The notes under the pieces are model-generated. The model worked only from the letters and a program-made list of their open reading frames with translations. It was not told the DNA's origin and searched no databases. DNA of 25,704 nucleotides from Thermoplasmata archaeon (GTDB lineage Archaea > Thermoplasmatota > Thermoplasmata > Halarchaeoplasmatales > Halarchaeoplasmataceae), in NCBI GenBank assembly GCA_007129655.1, contig SKVC01000032.1:1-25704 (forward strand), given 5' to 3'. Shown one piece after another: positions 7,595 to 14,954 of the stretch. The position numbers and the translations under genes are program-made. Each line of letters opens with the position of its first letter. Position 1 is the stretch's first letter.

Positions 7595-8203
7595 TTACTG
7601 GATCCTGCCGCACTGGCTGCAGCGCATAACATCATCTTTTACCTGTTCGAGTTCACCACCACATTCCTCGCATATGAAAAACATCTTTTCCTCTTCATTT
7701 GGTTCTTCCGCACCTATATTTCGATGAAGAATATTCAGATGTTCCCGTATGTATCTATCAACATGTACAGGTTCCGAAGAGGTAATCACCGTTGTTTCTG
7801 CAACTCTGTCGAGATACCTCTGCCTGGGGTCGCCCCGGGTTGCCATACCAACTAAAGTATCGATTATAACCAATAGACCATGTATCTTGCTTATGTTTCG
7901 GAGGATCGTTTCGTGAAGGCTGAGTCCGCTCTTAAGTGCCTCCACCCTAAGTCCAAGCAGCATCTTGCCGATGGTCTGCCTCTTAGTGTACTCAAATAGT
8001 GCACAATAAAATACCTGAACTGCTCCGCCTACAGTAGGAAAGAACCATAGAACATCTCTTTGAAAACCAATTCTTAGCGACACGAATATAAGCCAAACTG
8101 GAATCGAGGCGATGATAAAATCCAGCACATAGGCTACAATTCTTCGTATCCAGTGTTTTTGAAGTGGACGGTTGTTATGTATCAGGTCGAATCCGGTTAC
8201 CAT
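7595..8203 (-). CDS. RDD family membrane protein with C-terminal zinc ribbon
   Basis: An integral membrane protein of 202 residues. RRIVAYVLDFIIAS (20-33) gives the Arg and Asp of the RDD family within the first membrane helix (about 22-46); a second helix covers about 51-70, and GKMLLGLRV (79-87) is the conserved post-helix motif. A third hydrophobic stretch lies at about 106-120. The C-terminus carries a zinc ribbon (C178, C181, C195, C198), probably cytoplasmic. Some RDD proteins take part in ion transport, but the role here is unknown. It seems to be the first gene of the five-gene - strand operon, and its start is divergent from the VWA operon. Confidence 0.8.
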   Translation of the reverse strand: MVTGFDLIHNNRPLQKHWIRRIVAYVLDFIIASIPVWLIFVSLRIGFQRDVLWFFPTVGGAVQVFYCALFEYTKRQTIGKMLLGLRVEALKSGLSLHETILRNISKIHGLLVIIDTLVGMATRGDPRQRYLDRVAETTVITSSEPVHVDRYIREHLNILHRNIGAEEPNEEEKMFFICEECGGELEQVKDDVMRCSQCGRIQ

Positions 8204-8386
8204 TTTTATCAGCTACCTTTATTTGCCCATCAGCCTGCCCATCAATCATCATGTGTCAGCAGTGGATTCTTCATCATAGGGCATTAGGTGAGAGAAGAGA
8301 GTGTAATTATATTTTTCCTTTTAAAAGATGAAAAACACAAACCTTATTTATGTATATGCACATTAGCTAAAAAAGGAGAGATAAAC
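8204..8386. promoter_or_regulatory. Divergent promoter region between RDD and VWA operons
   Basis: This 183-base gap serves two divergent operons. On the + strand, the T/A-rich block TTATTTATGTATAT (8344-8357) is a likely TATA region; it would start RNA near 8372, just before GGAGAG (8375-8380), a good ribosome binding site for the ATG at 8387. A second AT-rich candidate is at 8306-8327. On the - strand, AAATAAAGG just upstream of the RDD start is a weaker candidate. A 9-bp direct repeat, TGCCCATCA, occurs at 8224-8232 and 8236-8244 with 12-base spacing and could be a regulator site. Confidence 0.45.
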
Positions 8387-9700
8387 ATGCCTTCAATAAA
8401 TTGTAAGCTGAACAAGAGGTTTTTACAGGCGGATGCCGATACATTACCCACAGATGCCGAAAGAGCCGGTGCGCTCTTTTTAAGTATCGATGTGGAACCG
8501 GGCATAGCCGAAGGAAGCAGAGGAGTGATACCGAATGTGGTACTGTTGATAGATTCCAGCGGATCGATGATGTCCGAAGGGAAGCTTGATATGGCCAAGA
8601 ACGCTGCTAAAAAGTTCGTAGAAGAGCTTGATGATGTAAACAATGTGAGTGTGATAACATTTTCAGAGAGAGCCGAACTTATCTGCAGAGGTATCAACAA
8701 GAAAGAATCTATAGATGAAATAGGACCGACCGATAAACTTCTGGAAAGCGATGTAGTAACTGAGACTAAACAAGATATGTTGGAAAGTATAGACAACATC
8801 ACTGCTAGAGGTGGTACGGCCCTTTACACAGCCCTTGAAAATGCAATGGAAGAGATACTTGCTACATATATAGATCCTAAAAACAGGATAGATAGGGTTC
8901 TGGTGCTTTCCGACGGCCAGCCAACTATAGGAAAAAGCGCTTTAGACGATTATCGTGATATCGCAGAACGGTATGCTGACGAAAATATATCCATAGCCTG
9001 CGGCGGTATAGGTGGAGATTACAGTGAAGATATCCTGATAGCCCTGGCAGAACACAGCAGAAAGGGGATGTGGAGACATCTTAAGCATCCATCGGACATA
9101 TCAGATCTGTTTAAAAGCGAAGTAAAAAGAATAAAAAGCACAACGATGATCAAACCAGACCTTATAATCAATCCTGTCAAGGGTGTAGAACTTGGGACTA
9201 TTTACCAAGCGGAACCCGAGATATCCCATGTGGAAGATATAAACATGGTAGAAGGGAGTTACATAATACCGATAGGAGATCTTGTGGAAGGTGAAAAGCA
9301 AACTTATGTTGCCCAGATGTTTTACCCAAAACGACCGGAAGGAGAATTCAGGATAGCTCAGATCTCTATATCAGATAAGGATGCCATCGATATGCTGGTC
9401 ACGTACACCTCGGATGCTGAACAGTTCAGAGCTGAGGACGACAACGCGCCCAGACATCAATATATCACTGCAAGGGCCAGCCTTGACGGTAGAGACGTTA
9501 TAGACGGTGATATTTCCAAGATGGATACGGTTATTCGCATGGCCGACGAAGTTATTTCCGATGGAACAGACCAAGAATTGATCAATCGTGCAACTCAGAT
9601 CAAAGAGACTATCATGGATAAGGATACCGTAATATTGACTGAAGAAGAGAAAAAAGAAAAAAAAGGAGCACTGTCAACGACAGTGATTCTGGAGGACTGA
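8387..9700 (+). CDS. VWA (von Willebrand factor A) domain protein
   Basis: A 437-residue protein with a complete metal-ion-dependent adhesion site: DSSGS (D56, S58, S60), the Thr in GGTALYTAL (T144), and LSDGQPT (D176). The C-terminal half (about 250-360) is a beta-rich domain of the kind found after VWA in YfbK/Ca-activated-channel-like proteins (COG2304), followed by a helical tail ending in a KKEKK-rich stretch. It has no signal peptide or membrane helix, so it is probably cytosolic. GGAG at 8375 supports this start over an in-frame ATG-less extension from 8288. It heads the VWA-FHA-kinase-phosphatase operon; VWA proteins commonly act as metal-dependent assembly platforms for such signalling sets. 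Confidence 0.88.
   Translation: MPSINCKLNKRFLQADADTLPTDAERAGALFLSIDVEPGIAEGSRGVIPNVVLLIDSSGSMMSEGKLDMAKNAAKKFVEELDDVNNVSVITFSERAELICRGINKKESIDEIGPTDKLLESDVVTETKQDMLESIDNITARGGTALYTALENAMEEILATYIDPKNRIDRVLVLSDGQPTIGKSALDDYRDIAERYADENISIACGGIGGDYSEDILIALAEHSRKGMWRHLKHPSDISDLFKSEVKRIKSTTMIKPDLIINPVKGVELGTIYQAEPEISHVEDINMVEGSYIIPIGDLVEGEKQTYVAQMFYPKRPEGEFRIAQISISDKDAIDMLVTYTSDAEQFRAEDDNAPRHQYITARASLDGRDVIDGDISKMDTVIRMADEVISDGTDQELINRATQIKETIMDKDTVILTEEEKKEKKGALSTTVILED
9669..9685 (+). other. Hairpin at the end of the VWA gene
   Basis: CACTGTC (9669-9675) and GACAGTG (9679-9685) form a perfect 7-bp stem with a three-base loop, inside the last codons of the VWA gene and five bases before the strong GGAGGA ribosome binding site (9691-9696) of the FHA gene. 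It might affect mRNA processing or relative translation of the two genes, or it may be chance. Confidence 0.5.
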
Positions 9701-9704
9701 TAAA

Positions 9705-10268
9705 ATGAAAATGTGTTCTGTATGTGGAAGAGAATTTAACGACGAAAACGACTACTGCGATTTCTGCGGCATAAAACTTGATGTTGCTGAAGGAGAACCG
9801 GAAGAGATGGAAGAAGAAACCTTCGATGAACCGGAGATGGAAGAAAAAGAAGAGGAAGGCTGTTGTACAGTATGTGGAACCAAGAATCCCGAGGCAGCTA
9901 AATTCTGTATGAGTTGTTCCGCCAATCTCACCGAAGAAGGAGGAAGAAAGCTAATCCTTGTGCTACCAGGTGGAAAGGAACTCACATTCTCCGGAGATCG
10001 CATGATTTTTGGACGAGAGGATTTTGAGGATCTGCTTCCTGAAGAAACGTTAAAGTTCATCTCTAGAAGGGGACATCCTGACAAGCCGGACAAGTTTCAT
10101 TTCTCCATCTTCAAAGATGGGAATGAATTTTTTGTAGTTGACGAGGACAGTAGTAACAACACCTGGCTGAGAGGAGATAAGATCAAAGGTCAGGGAGAAA
10201 TACCACTTGAAGATGGAGACGAAATAAAACCAGCTAATGAAACATCGATAGAAGTAAAGATCGAATAG
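9705..10268 (+). CDS. FHA domain protein with two N-terminal zinc ribbons
   Basis: This 187-residue protein has zinc ribbon 1 (C4, C7, C18, C21), a very acidic linker (about 29-51), zinc ribbon 2 (C54, C57, C68, C71), then an FHA domain. In the FHA part, IFGRED (101-106) contains the conserved GR, FISRRGHP (118-125) the S-R loop, and DSSNNTWLRG (148-157) the NG-type loop, with NN replacing the usual NG. FHA domains bind phosphothreonine peptides, so it is a likely reader for the kinase encoded next. GGAGGA at 9691-9696 precedes the start, which is four bases from the VWA stop. The paired zinc ribbons and acidic linker recall the convergent multi-ribbon protein at 12472-13548. Confidence 0.88.
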   Translation: MKMCSVCGREFNDENDYCDFCGIKLDVAEGEPEEMEEETFDEPEMEEKEEEGCCTVCGTKNPEAAKFCMSCSANLTEEGGRKLILVLPGGKELTFSGDRMIFGREDFEDLLPEETLKFISRRGHPDKPDKFHFSIFKDGNEFFVVDEDSSNNTWLRGDKIKGQGEIPLEDGDEIKPANETSIEVKIE

Positions 10269-10309
10269 GATATTATTCAGATCGAGAATTTCAGTAATAT
10301 GTGGTTACG

Positions 10310-11530
10310 ATGGACCTAAAAGAAGGAGTTACGGTTTCCGGTAAACGTGGAATAGATATAGAAGTAGAACGAAAGCTGGCAGAAGGGGGGTTCGGAACCG
10401 TATATCTTGGACAGCTTAAAGATGGTAGTCCATGCGTCATAAAAATGGCAAACATATGGGATCACACTGGAAAAGTTAGCGGCCATAAAGAAATAATAGA
10501 AAAAAAATTAGCCATCGAAAGGAAAATACTTGATCGAGTCGGTAAACACCCCCATATACCAACTTTGATAGATTATAACGAAAGTGTTTCTCCACCATTT
10601 TTAGCCATCAGTTATATCGCTGGAAAAACCTTCTATGAAAGGATGTATAAAGACAAGAACACATTCAACTCTTTAACCGAACAACAGGCAAAAACATACA
10701 TACTTAAATTACTCGATATCATCGAATATCTTCATGGTCTAAGCAAACCCGTCATACATAGGGATATAAAACCGGCTAATATAATCACCCACGGCAACGA
10801 CCTATTTCTTATAGATTTTGGAAGTTGTGTGGCAGAGTGGGACGGACTCGACACAACAGGTAAAACACGGATATTCACGGTAGGTTACGGTGCTCCTGAA
10901 CAAGAAAAGGGAAGAAGCGCCGTGGACATAAGAACCGATGTTTATGGCATAGGAGCAACTTTATTCTTCCTTCTTACAGGTCGCGACCTTCGTTACAATG
11001 ACGATTGTTTTTATGCCCCTTATGAATTGAGACCTCCGTCAGTATTCAATTCTAGCATAAGCAACAGGATGAGCGAGATAGTTCTCAAGGCGACCGAGAT
11101 ATTCCCGGAAGACCGTTTTCAATCTGTTACAGAGATGAAAAATTCCATCCGAGGCAAAAAAGATGTAGAATCCATGAAAACTACTCTACAACTGGGCGGC
11201 GTAGGCCATACCATCGATCTAAAAAAAGGTCAAAGCATGACCATAGGTAGGAAGAAAGGACTCATGGGTGCTAAGAAAGATAAAGATCTACCCATATCTA
11301 GTAAATATGTATCAGACATACATGCTCGTATAGAGAGGGACCGTTTTGGTTACTGGGTAAAGGATATGTACAGTTTAAATGGAACCGCAGTATATCTACA
11401 CGAAGAAGGTACATGGAAAAAGCTAGGACGGGGTCAGCGATGGAAACTGTACAATGCAGATAAGATATCTTTAGCATACGATAGCAAAAAAGGACCCTGC
11501 ATGGAGTTACTATTTAGAGATCCAAAATAG
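10310..11530 (+). CDS. Hanks-type Ser/Thr protein kinase with C-terminal FHA domain
   Basis: All key kinase elements are present: glycine loop LAEGGFGTVYLG (24-35, as AEGGFG), the ATP-binding lysine in CVIKMA (K45), catalytic loop HRDIKPAN (H150-N157), DFG (169-171), and activation segment ending GYGAPEQ, so it should be active. Residues about 295-405 form an FHA domain with MTIGRKKG, SDIHARI and SLNGT as its phosphopeptide-binding loops. No membrane segment is visible, unlike PknB. The ATG at 10310 and the in-frame GTG at 10301 are both possible starts, neither with a strong Shine-Dalgarno. It follows the FHA gene after 41 bases and precedes the PP2C gene by 10 bases; the phosphatase probably reverses its action. 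Confidence 0.93.
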   Translation: MDLKEGVTVSGKRGIDIEVERKLAEGGFGTVYLGQLKDGSPCVIKMANIWDHTGKVSGHKEIIEKKLAIERKILDRVGKHPHIPTLIDYNESVSPPFLAISYIAGKTFYERMYKDKNTFNSLTEQQAKTYILKLLDIIEYLHGLSKPVIHRDIKPANIITHGNDLFLIDFGSCVAEWDGLDTTGKTRIFTVGYGAPEQEKGRSAVDIRTDVYGIGATLFFLLTGRDLRYNDDCFYAPYELRPPSVFNSSISNRMSEIVLKATEIFPEDRFQSVTEMKNSIRGKKDVESMKTTLQLGGVGHTIDLKKGQSMTIGRKKGLMGAKKDKDLPISSKYVSDIHARIERDRFGYWVKDMYSLNGTAVYLHEEGTWKKLGRGQRWKLYNADKISLAYDSKKGPCMELLFRDPK

Positions 11531-11540
11531 AGGAATTAAT

Positions 11541-12359
11541 ATGGAAGTAGGAGCAGATACGGATATAGGATTAAGAAAGTCGATAAACGAGGATGCATAC
11601 AAAGTATGGTTCACCTCGATAGATGGAGAGGAGAGGGGATTTTTTGCAGTTGCAGATGGCGTAGGAGGAGAAGAAAGAGGAGAAGTAGCTAGCAAAGAAA
11701 CACTATCCCGTATTTTCGAGCGGATTCATCCTCTGATTTCACAGATTGAAAAACCTAATGAAGAGGAAGTTAAAAGTTCCTTAGTAGATTCTATTAAACA
11801 GACAAATACAGAGATTTTAGAAATAGCAAAAGAAAATGCCTTAGGAAAGATAGCTACTACTTTGACCATGGGAATAATGATAGGTGAATACCTTGCAGTC
11901 GCTAATGTAGGGGATAGTAGAACGTATGTTCAACGTAAAGATAAATTAGAGTTGATGACCAAGGATCATTCATTGATAGAACATCTAGTTACCAAAGGAA
12001 AACTTAAACCCGAAGATATCCAAGTACCTCGTAGTGAGAAGGCAAAGATGCATGAAAATGTGGTCACCAGGGCAATTGGAGATAAAGAAGTTGTAGAAGT
12101 AGATATATTCTCGAAGTATTTACGAGACGGAGATACGTTGCTGTTTTGTTGCGATGGTTTAACGGATCTTGTAACAACAGAATCCATGACTGAGATAATA
12201 GATTCTAGTGTATCCTCCGGAGAATGCTGTGAACGATTGATCAAGGCTGCTAATGATGAAGGTGGTAAGGATAATATTACAGTTATTGTAGCTAAACCAG
12301 ACCATCTACCTTTGACTGACGATGTTATAAAGGAAAACACATTGATAAAAGAAGAATAA
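11541..12359 (+). CDS. PP2C-family Ser/Thr protein phosphatase
   Basis: A 272-residue metal-dependent phosphatase with the full PP2C motif set: SINEDA (14-19), VADGVGG (37-43), TTLTMG (106-111), VGDSRTY (123-129), TKDHS (140-144), VTRAIG (175-180), CDGLTD (204-209) and KDNIT (243-247). D39, D205 and D244 should bind the two metal ions. No membrane or sensor domain is fused to it, so it is a stand-alone catalytic unit of the type found with Hanks kinases. GAGG at 11530-11533 sits seven bases before the ATG and overlaps the kinase stop, supporting coupled translation. It is the last gene of the operon. Confidence 0.95.
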   Translation: MEVGADTDIGLRKSINEDAYKVWFTSIDGEERGFFAVADGVGGEERGEVASKETLSRIFERIHPLISQIEKPNEEEVKSSLVDSIKQTNTEILEIAKENALGKIATTLTMGIMIGEYLAVANVGDSRTYVQRKDKLELMTKDHSLIEHLVTKGKLKPEDIQVPRSEKAKMHENVVTRAIGDKEVVEVDIFSKYLRDGDTLLFCCDGLTDLVTTESMTEIIDSSVSSGECCERLIKAANDEGGKDNITVIVAKPDHLPLTDDVIKENTLIKEE

Positions 12360-12379
12360 CGAACTAAATACACAAATTA

Positions 12380-12391
12380 ATTTCCTTTTTA
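12380..12391 (+). terminator. Candidate T-rich terminator after the PP2C gene
   Basis: TTTCCTTTTTAC shortly after the PP2C stop is the kind of T-rich tract that ends archaeal transcription. The 112-base gap to the convergent zinc-ribbon gene is otherwise AT-rich, with no coding potential that I can see. Confidence 0.4.
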
Positions 12392-12471
12392 CAACTGATT
12401 AATAACTCCTTGAATTGCTTAGTCATTATTAAATATAAAATTAAAAGAAAGGGTTTTAGATATTTTAGAAG

Positions 12472-13548
12472 TTAGAGTTCTTCTTCGTCGTCCATGTCTT
12501 CTTCGTCTTCACTGTACTCGGTTTCAGGCATGTCTTCTTCGTCTTCACTGTACTCGGTTTCAGGCATATCTTCTTCGTCTTCGCTGTACTCGGTTTCAGA
12601 CATATCTTCTTCGTCTTCGCTGTACTCGGTTTCAGGCATATCTTCTTGGAAGATGAAGCCGCAATTCCAACATTCTTCAGCGGAAACTCCATTTATTTCA
12701 CCGCAGTCGGGGCATTCGATCTCTGAAGAAATCTCTTCTTCCTCATCATCCTCGGCCCATATCTCGGTACTACCGCTTAGATCTTGTTCACAATTTGTAC
12801 AGAACTCGGCGTCAGGATCGTTTATGGTGCCGCAGTTAGGGCATCTGATGTCAGAAATCTCTTCCTCTTCTTCCTCAATAGATTCTTCTTCAGGTTCTTC
12901 CATTTCAACTTCTTCGAACATGAATCCGCAGTTCCAACATTCTGTGGTAGTAACAGCATTTGCTTCGCTACATTCCGGACATTCGATTTCGGAGATTTCT
13001 TCTTCAGGCAGCTCTTCAAATTCTTCTTCATCATAGTCCGTTTTTGGTTGCTCGGCAAAATAATCTGTTTCGCTGAGTAATACGTCGTCAGGGATATCCT
13101 TGGACATCTCATGAGCTCTTACTTCACGAAGATATAAAAATATGAGTACAATACCTATTATTGTGATTATTGTACCGCTACCTCCAGTCATCTGGTCGTA
13201 AGGGCCATAAACGTCGGGTGCATAATTTTCCAATCCCAAAGGATTCCATTCAATTTGATTGTGGAACCATGAAAGGAATGCTACTATCGTTCCACTGAAA
13301 AGTATAACTAAGCCTAGGTAGAGTTTCATCTTGCCTGGAGCGGTTTCTTCCCAGTATCCTTCCCAATCATCAGCAGGCTCTTCCTCTTCGAAGAGCTCTT
13401 CTTCTTCGTCCTCCCAAAGTTCTTCCTCCTCTTGATCTTCAAACTTTTGGCCACATTCTGTACACTCAATTGCATCAACAGCTACGATAGCACCGCAGGT
13501 AGGACATTCAGCCTCCTCATATTCATCTATGAACTCTTCATCGGCCAT
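12472..13548 (-). CDS. Membrane protein with four zinc ribbons and acidic repeat tail
   Basis: I find no named family for this 358-residue protein. It has four CxxC...CxxC zinc ribbons (C15-C32, C190-C207, C236-C253, C279-C296), the first separated from the others by two membrane helices (about 75-95 and 124-141). The linkers are strongly acidic. Residues 302-349 are four tandem 12-residue copies of EDMPETEYSEDE. The start at 13548 is preferred to the ATG at 13578: the TATA-like stretch at 13580-13591 predicts a transcript start near 13561, so the upstream codons would fall outside the RNA. Both termini should lie on the same, probably cytoplasmic, side. It converges on the VWA-FHA-kinase-PP2C operon and its repeated T/Y/S residues make it a candidate substrate; that is inference. 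Confidence 0.8.
   Translation of the reverse strand: MADEEFIDEYEEAECPTCGAIVAVDAIECTECGQKFEDQEEEELWEDEEEELFEEEEPADDWEGYWEETAPGKMKLYLGLVILFSGTIVAFLSWFHNQIEWNPLGLENYAPDVYGPYDQMTGGSGTIITIIGIVLIFLYLREVRAHEMSKDIPDDVLLSETDYFAEQPKTDYDEEEFEELPEEEISEIECPECSEANAVTTTECWNCGFMFEEVEMEEPEEESIEEEEEEISDIRCPNCGTINDPDAEFCTNCEQDLSGSTEIWAEDDEEEEISSEIECPDCGEINGVSAEECWNCGFIFQEDMPETEYSEDEEDMSETEYSEDEEDMPETEYSEDEEDMPETEYSEDEEDMDDEEEL
12494..12637. repeat. Tandem 36-bp repeat, four copies, in frame
   Basis: Four copies begin at 12494, 12530, 12566 and 12602, with a partial fifth at 12638. Copies one and two are identical; three and four differ from them at two or three bases. Each encodes one EDMPETEYSEDE unit. There are no spacers, so this is a coding minisatellite and not a CRISPR array. 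The low divergence points to recent expansion or ongoing homogenisation. Confidence 0.95.
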
Positions 13549-13579
13549 ATTATCAACTATACGTACAATCACCAACATG

Positions 13580-13591
13580 TATTTAATATTT
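13580..13591 (-). promoter_or_regulatory. TATA box of the zinc-ribbon membrane protein
   Basis: On the - strand this reads AAATATTAAATA. It is centred about 38 bases before the ATG at 13548, so transcription would start near 13561 with a short leader. The site lies between the end of the HD gene and this gene, so the two are probably separate transcripts even though they run in the same direction. Confidence 0.45.
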
Positions 13592-13608
13592 CTTATTCCA
13601 TGTTTGCT

Positions 13609-14892
13609 CTACGAATGGGAAAACAGTATCTTTTTAGAAGCCTTTCTAACCTTATCTATCATATTATTTGGGCATGAGACCATAATGCCCCAGTAGGGTG
13701 CGGTTCTTCGCTGCAGCGCAAAAGCGAGGGGGCTATATTTTGTCAAGTCATAAAGTCTGCCTTCGTCCAAAACTTTTACCCCTGTTTTATTCAGCCTGGG
13801 TTCTGAAAGTTTTATCTCTTTATGAGGTATGTCTACTAAGACATCGTTTTCAGAAATTTTACATTGAAATGCTATTTTCTTTTCCAGCTTTCTTATACCG
13901 TCGGGAGTGCCCAGTGATTCGATATCTACACTTGAAGTAGAAAGTTTATCTAGCTCAAGTGAAAAGCACATTTTGTACAAACGACGATATTTCAAAAGTT
14001 CAACCATCTCAGCAGGGAATCCACCATTATCTCTCATATGGGAAAGCAATTCACAATCGGTCATCAAGTACACCTCTTCAAGTCCGTTGTCAAAGGATGC
14101 GACGGCTTTAGCCAACATAAGTTCTGCGATTCGGGCGGTTTTGTGTAGATAGACAGAGGAATACATCAGTCCTCTAGCTACTAGCATTCCTTCCACCGCA
14201 GGAACGCCACCTTTAGTCACTACCAGGTCTCCATTGTGAATTTCCATGGTCTGAAGCAGGCGTTCGATGTCTATTACTCCATGTAGTGCTCCCGTATAAT
14301 GTGAATCTCTGAGGAGATAATCTAGCTGGTCTGCATCTAGTGAACCGTGTATCATCTGGTATAGGTACTTATCTTCTCCAAAATATTTTTGATTTCCGTG
14401 TATGCCGAAATCAGAGATGGTAGTAGTTTCATCTTTACCTTTAACTAGTTCAGCTACCCTTTCAGGTGAAATATCATGCCTTTCTAAAATCTCAGGTATC
14501 AATGGTGTATCTCTATTTTCGATACTCCTTTTACCAATTATGAATTCCTTGGTAACATCCATATGATCCATGCCTGTTGCGTTTTCCAGTATACTTTCTA
14601 AAGTATGGCTGAATGGAGGATGTCCGAGGTCGTGTAATAGTGCGGCAGCCATGACAAGATTCTTTTCCTCTTCATTGAGATCTAAACTGACGGCCATCTT
14701 ATTTGCTACACCGTAAGTACCGATGGAATGTTCGAGTCGGGTATGATTTGCTCCTGGAAAGACCAGCTTGGTGAGACCCAGCTGAATTATGTTGTGCAGA
14801 CGCTGTAACTCCGGGCATTCCAATAATTCAAGAAAGGGGCCTTTGAATTTAACGCTTCCATGTATCGTATCTTGAATGGTTTTGTACTCCAT
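13609..14892 (-). CDS. HD domain phosphohydrolase (COG1078, dNTPase-like)
   Basis: A 427-residue member of the HD superfamily related to dGTPases and SAMHD1. The start IQDTIHGSVKF and LQRLHNIIQLGL are typical of COG1078. Metal ligands are H55 in TRLEHSIG, H87-D88 in LLHDLGHPPFSH, and the aspartate in GSLDADQLDYLLRDS (D188 or nearby). The likely reaction is hydrolysis of a nucleotide phosphate, perhaps dNTP to deoxynucleoside plus triphosphate; the substrate cannot be read from sequence. Its start is divergent from the DUF2797 gene across 62 bases that share a palindromic TATA box, and is only about 26 bases from it, so the mRNA is probably leaderless. Confidence 0.9.
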   Translation of the reverse strand: MEYKTIQDTIHGSVKFKGPFLELLECPELQRLHNIIQLGLTKLVFPGANHTRLEHSIGTYGVANKMAVSLDLNEEEKNLVMAAALLHDLGHPPFSHTLESILENATGMDHMDVTKEFIIGKRSIENRDTPLIPEILERHDISPERVAELVKGKDETTTISDFGIHGNQKYFGEDKYLYQMIHGSLDADQLDYLLRDSHYTGALHGVIDIERLLQTMEIHNGDLVVTKGGVPAVEGMLVARGLMYSSVYLHKTARIAELMLAKAVASFDNGLEEVYLMTDCELLSHMRDNGGFPAEMVELLKYRRLYKMCFSLELDKLSTSSVDIESLGTPDGIRKLEKKIAFQCKISENDVLVDIPHKEIKLSEPRLNKTGVKVLDEGRLYDLTKYSPLAFALQRRTAPYWGIMVSCPNNMIDKVRKASKKILFSHS

Positions 14893-14915
14893 ATTAAATG
14901 GTAAATATGTTCACA

Positions 14916-14924
14916 GTATATAAG
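14916..14924. promoter_or_regulatory. Palindromic TATA box between divergent genes
   Basis: AGTATATAAG around TATATA reads as a TATA box on both strands. It is about 26 bases from the HD start (14892) and about 34 from the DUF2797 start (14955), which suits archaeal spacing in both directions. It may therefore serve both genes. A further CAATATAAG at 14942-14950 is too near 14955 to be its TATA box. Confidence 0.5.
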
Positions 14925-14954
14925 TAATCCTCGGAAAAATTCAATATAAGACGG

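Noticed and set aside
10269..10309. AT dyad between the FHA and kinase genes as an internal terminator
   Set aside because: The arms (10270-10275 and 10295-10300) are six A/T bases only, and no T-tract follows.
12494..12637. Possible CRISPR array from the 36-bp repeats
   Set aside because: The copies abut with no spacers and keep the reading frame of a protein.
12494..13036. Serine-rich reading frame on the + strand
   Set aside because: It is the complement of the acidic Glu/Asp codons of the zinc-ribbon protein; poly-serine is what those codons give in reverse.
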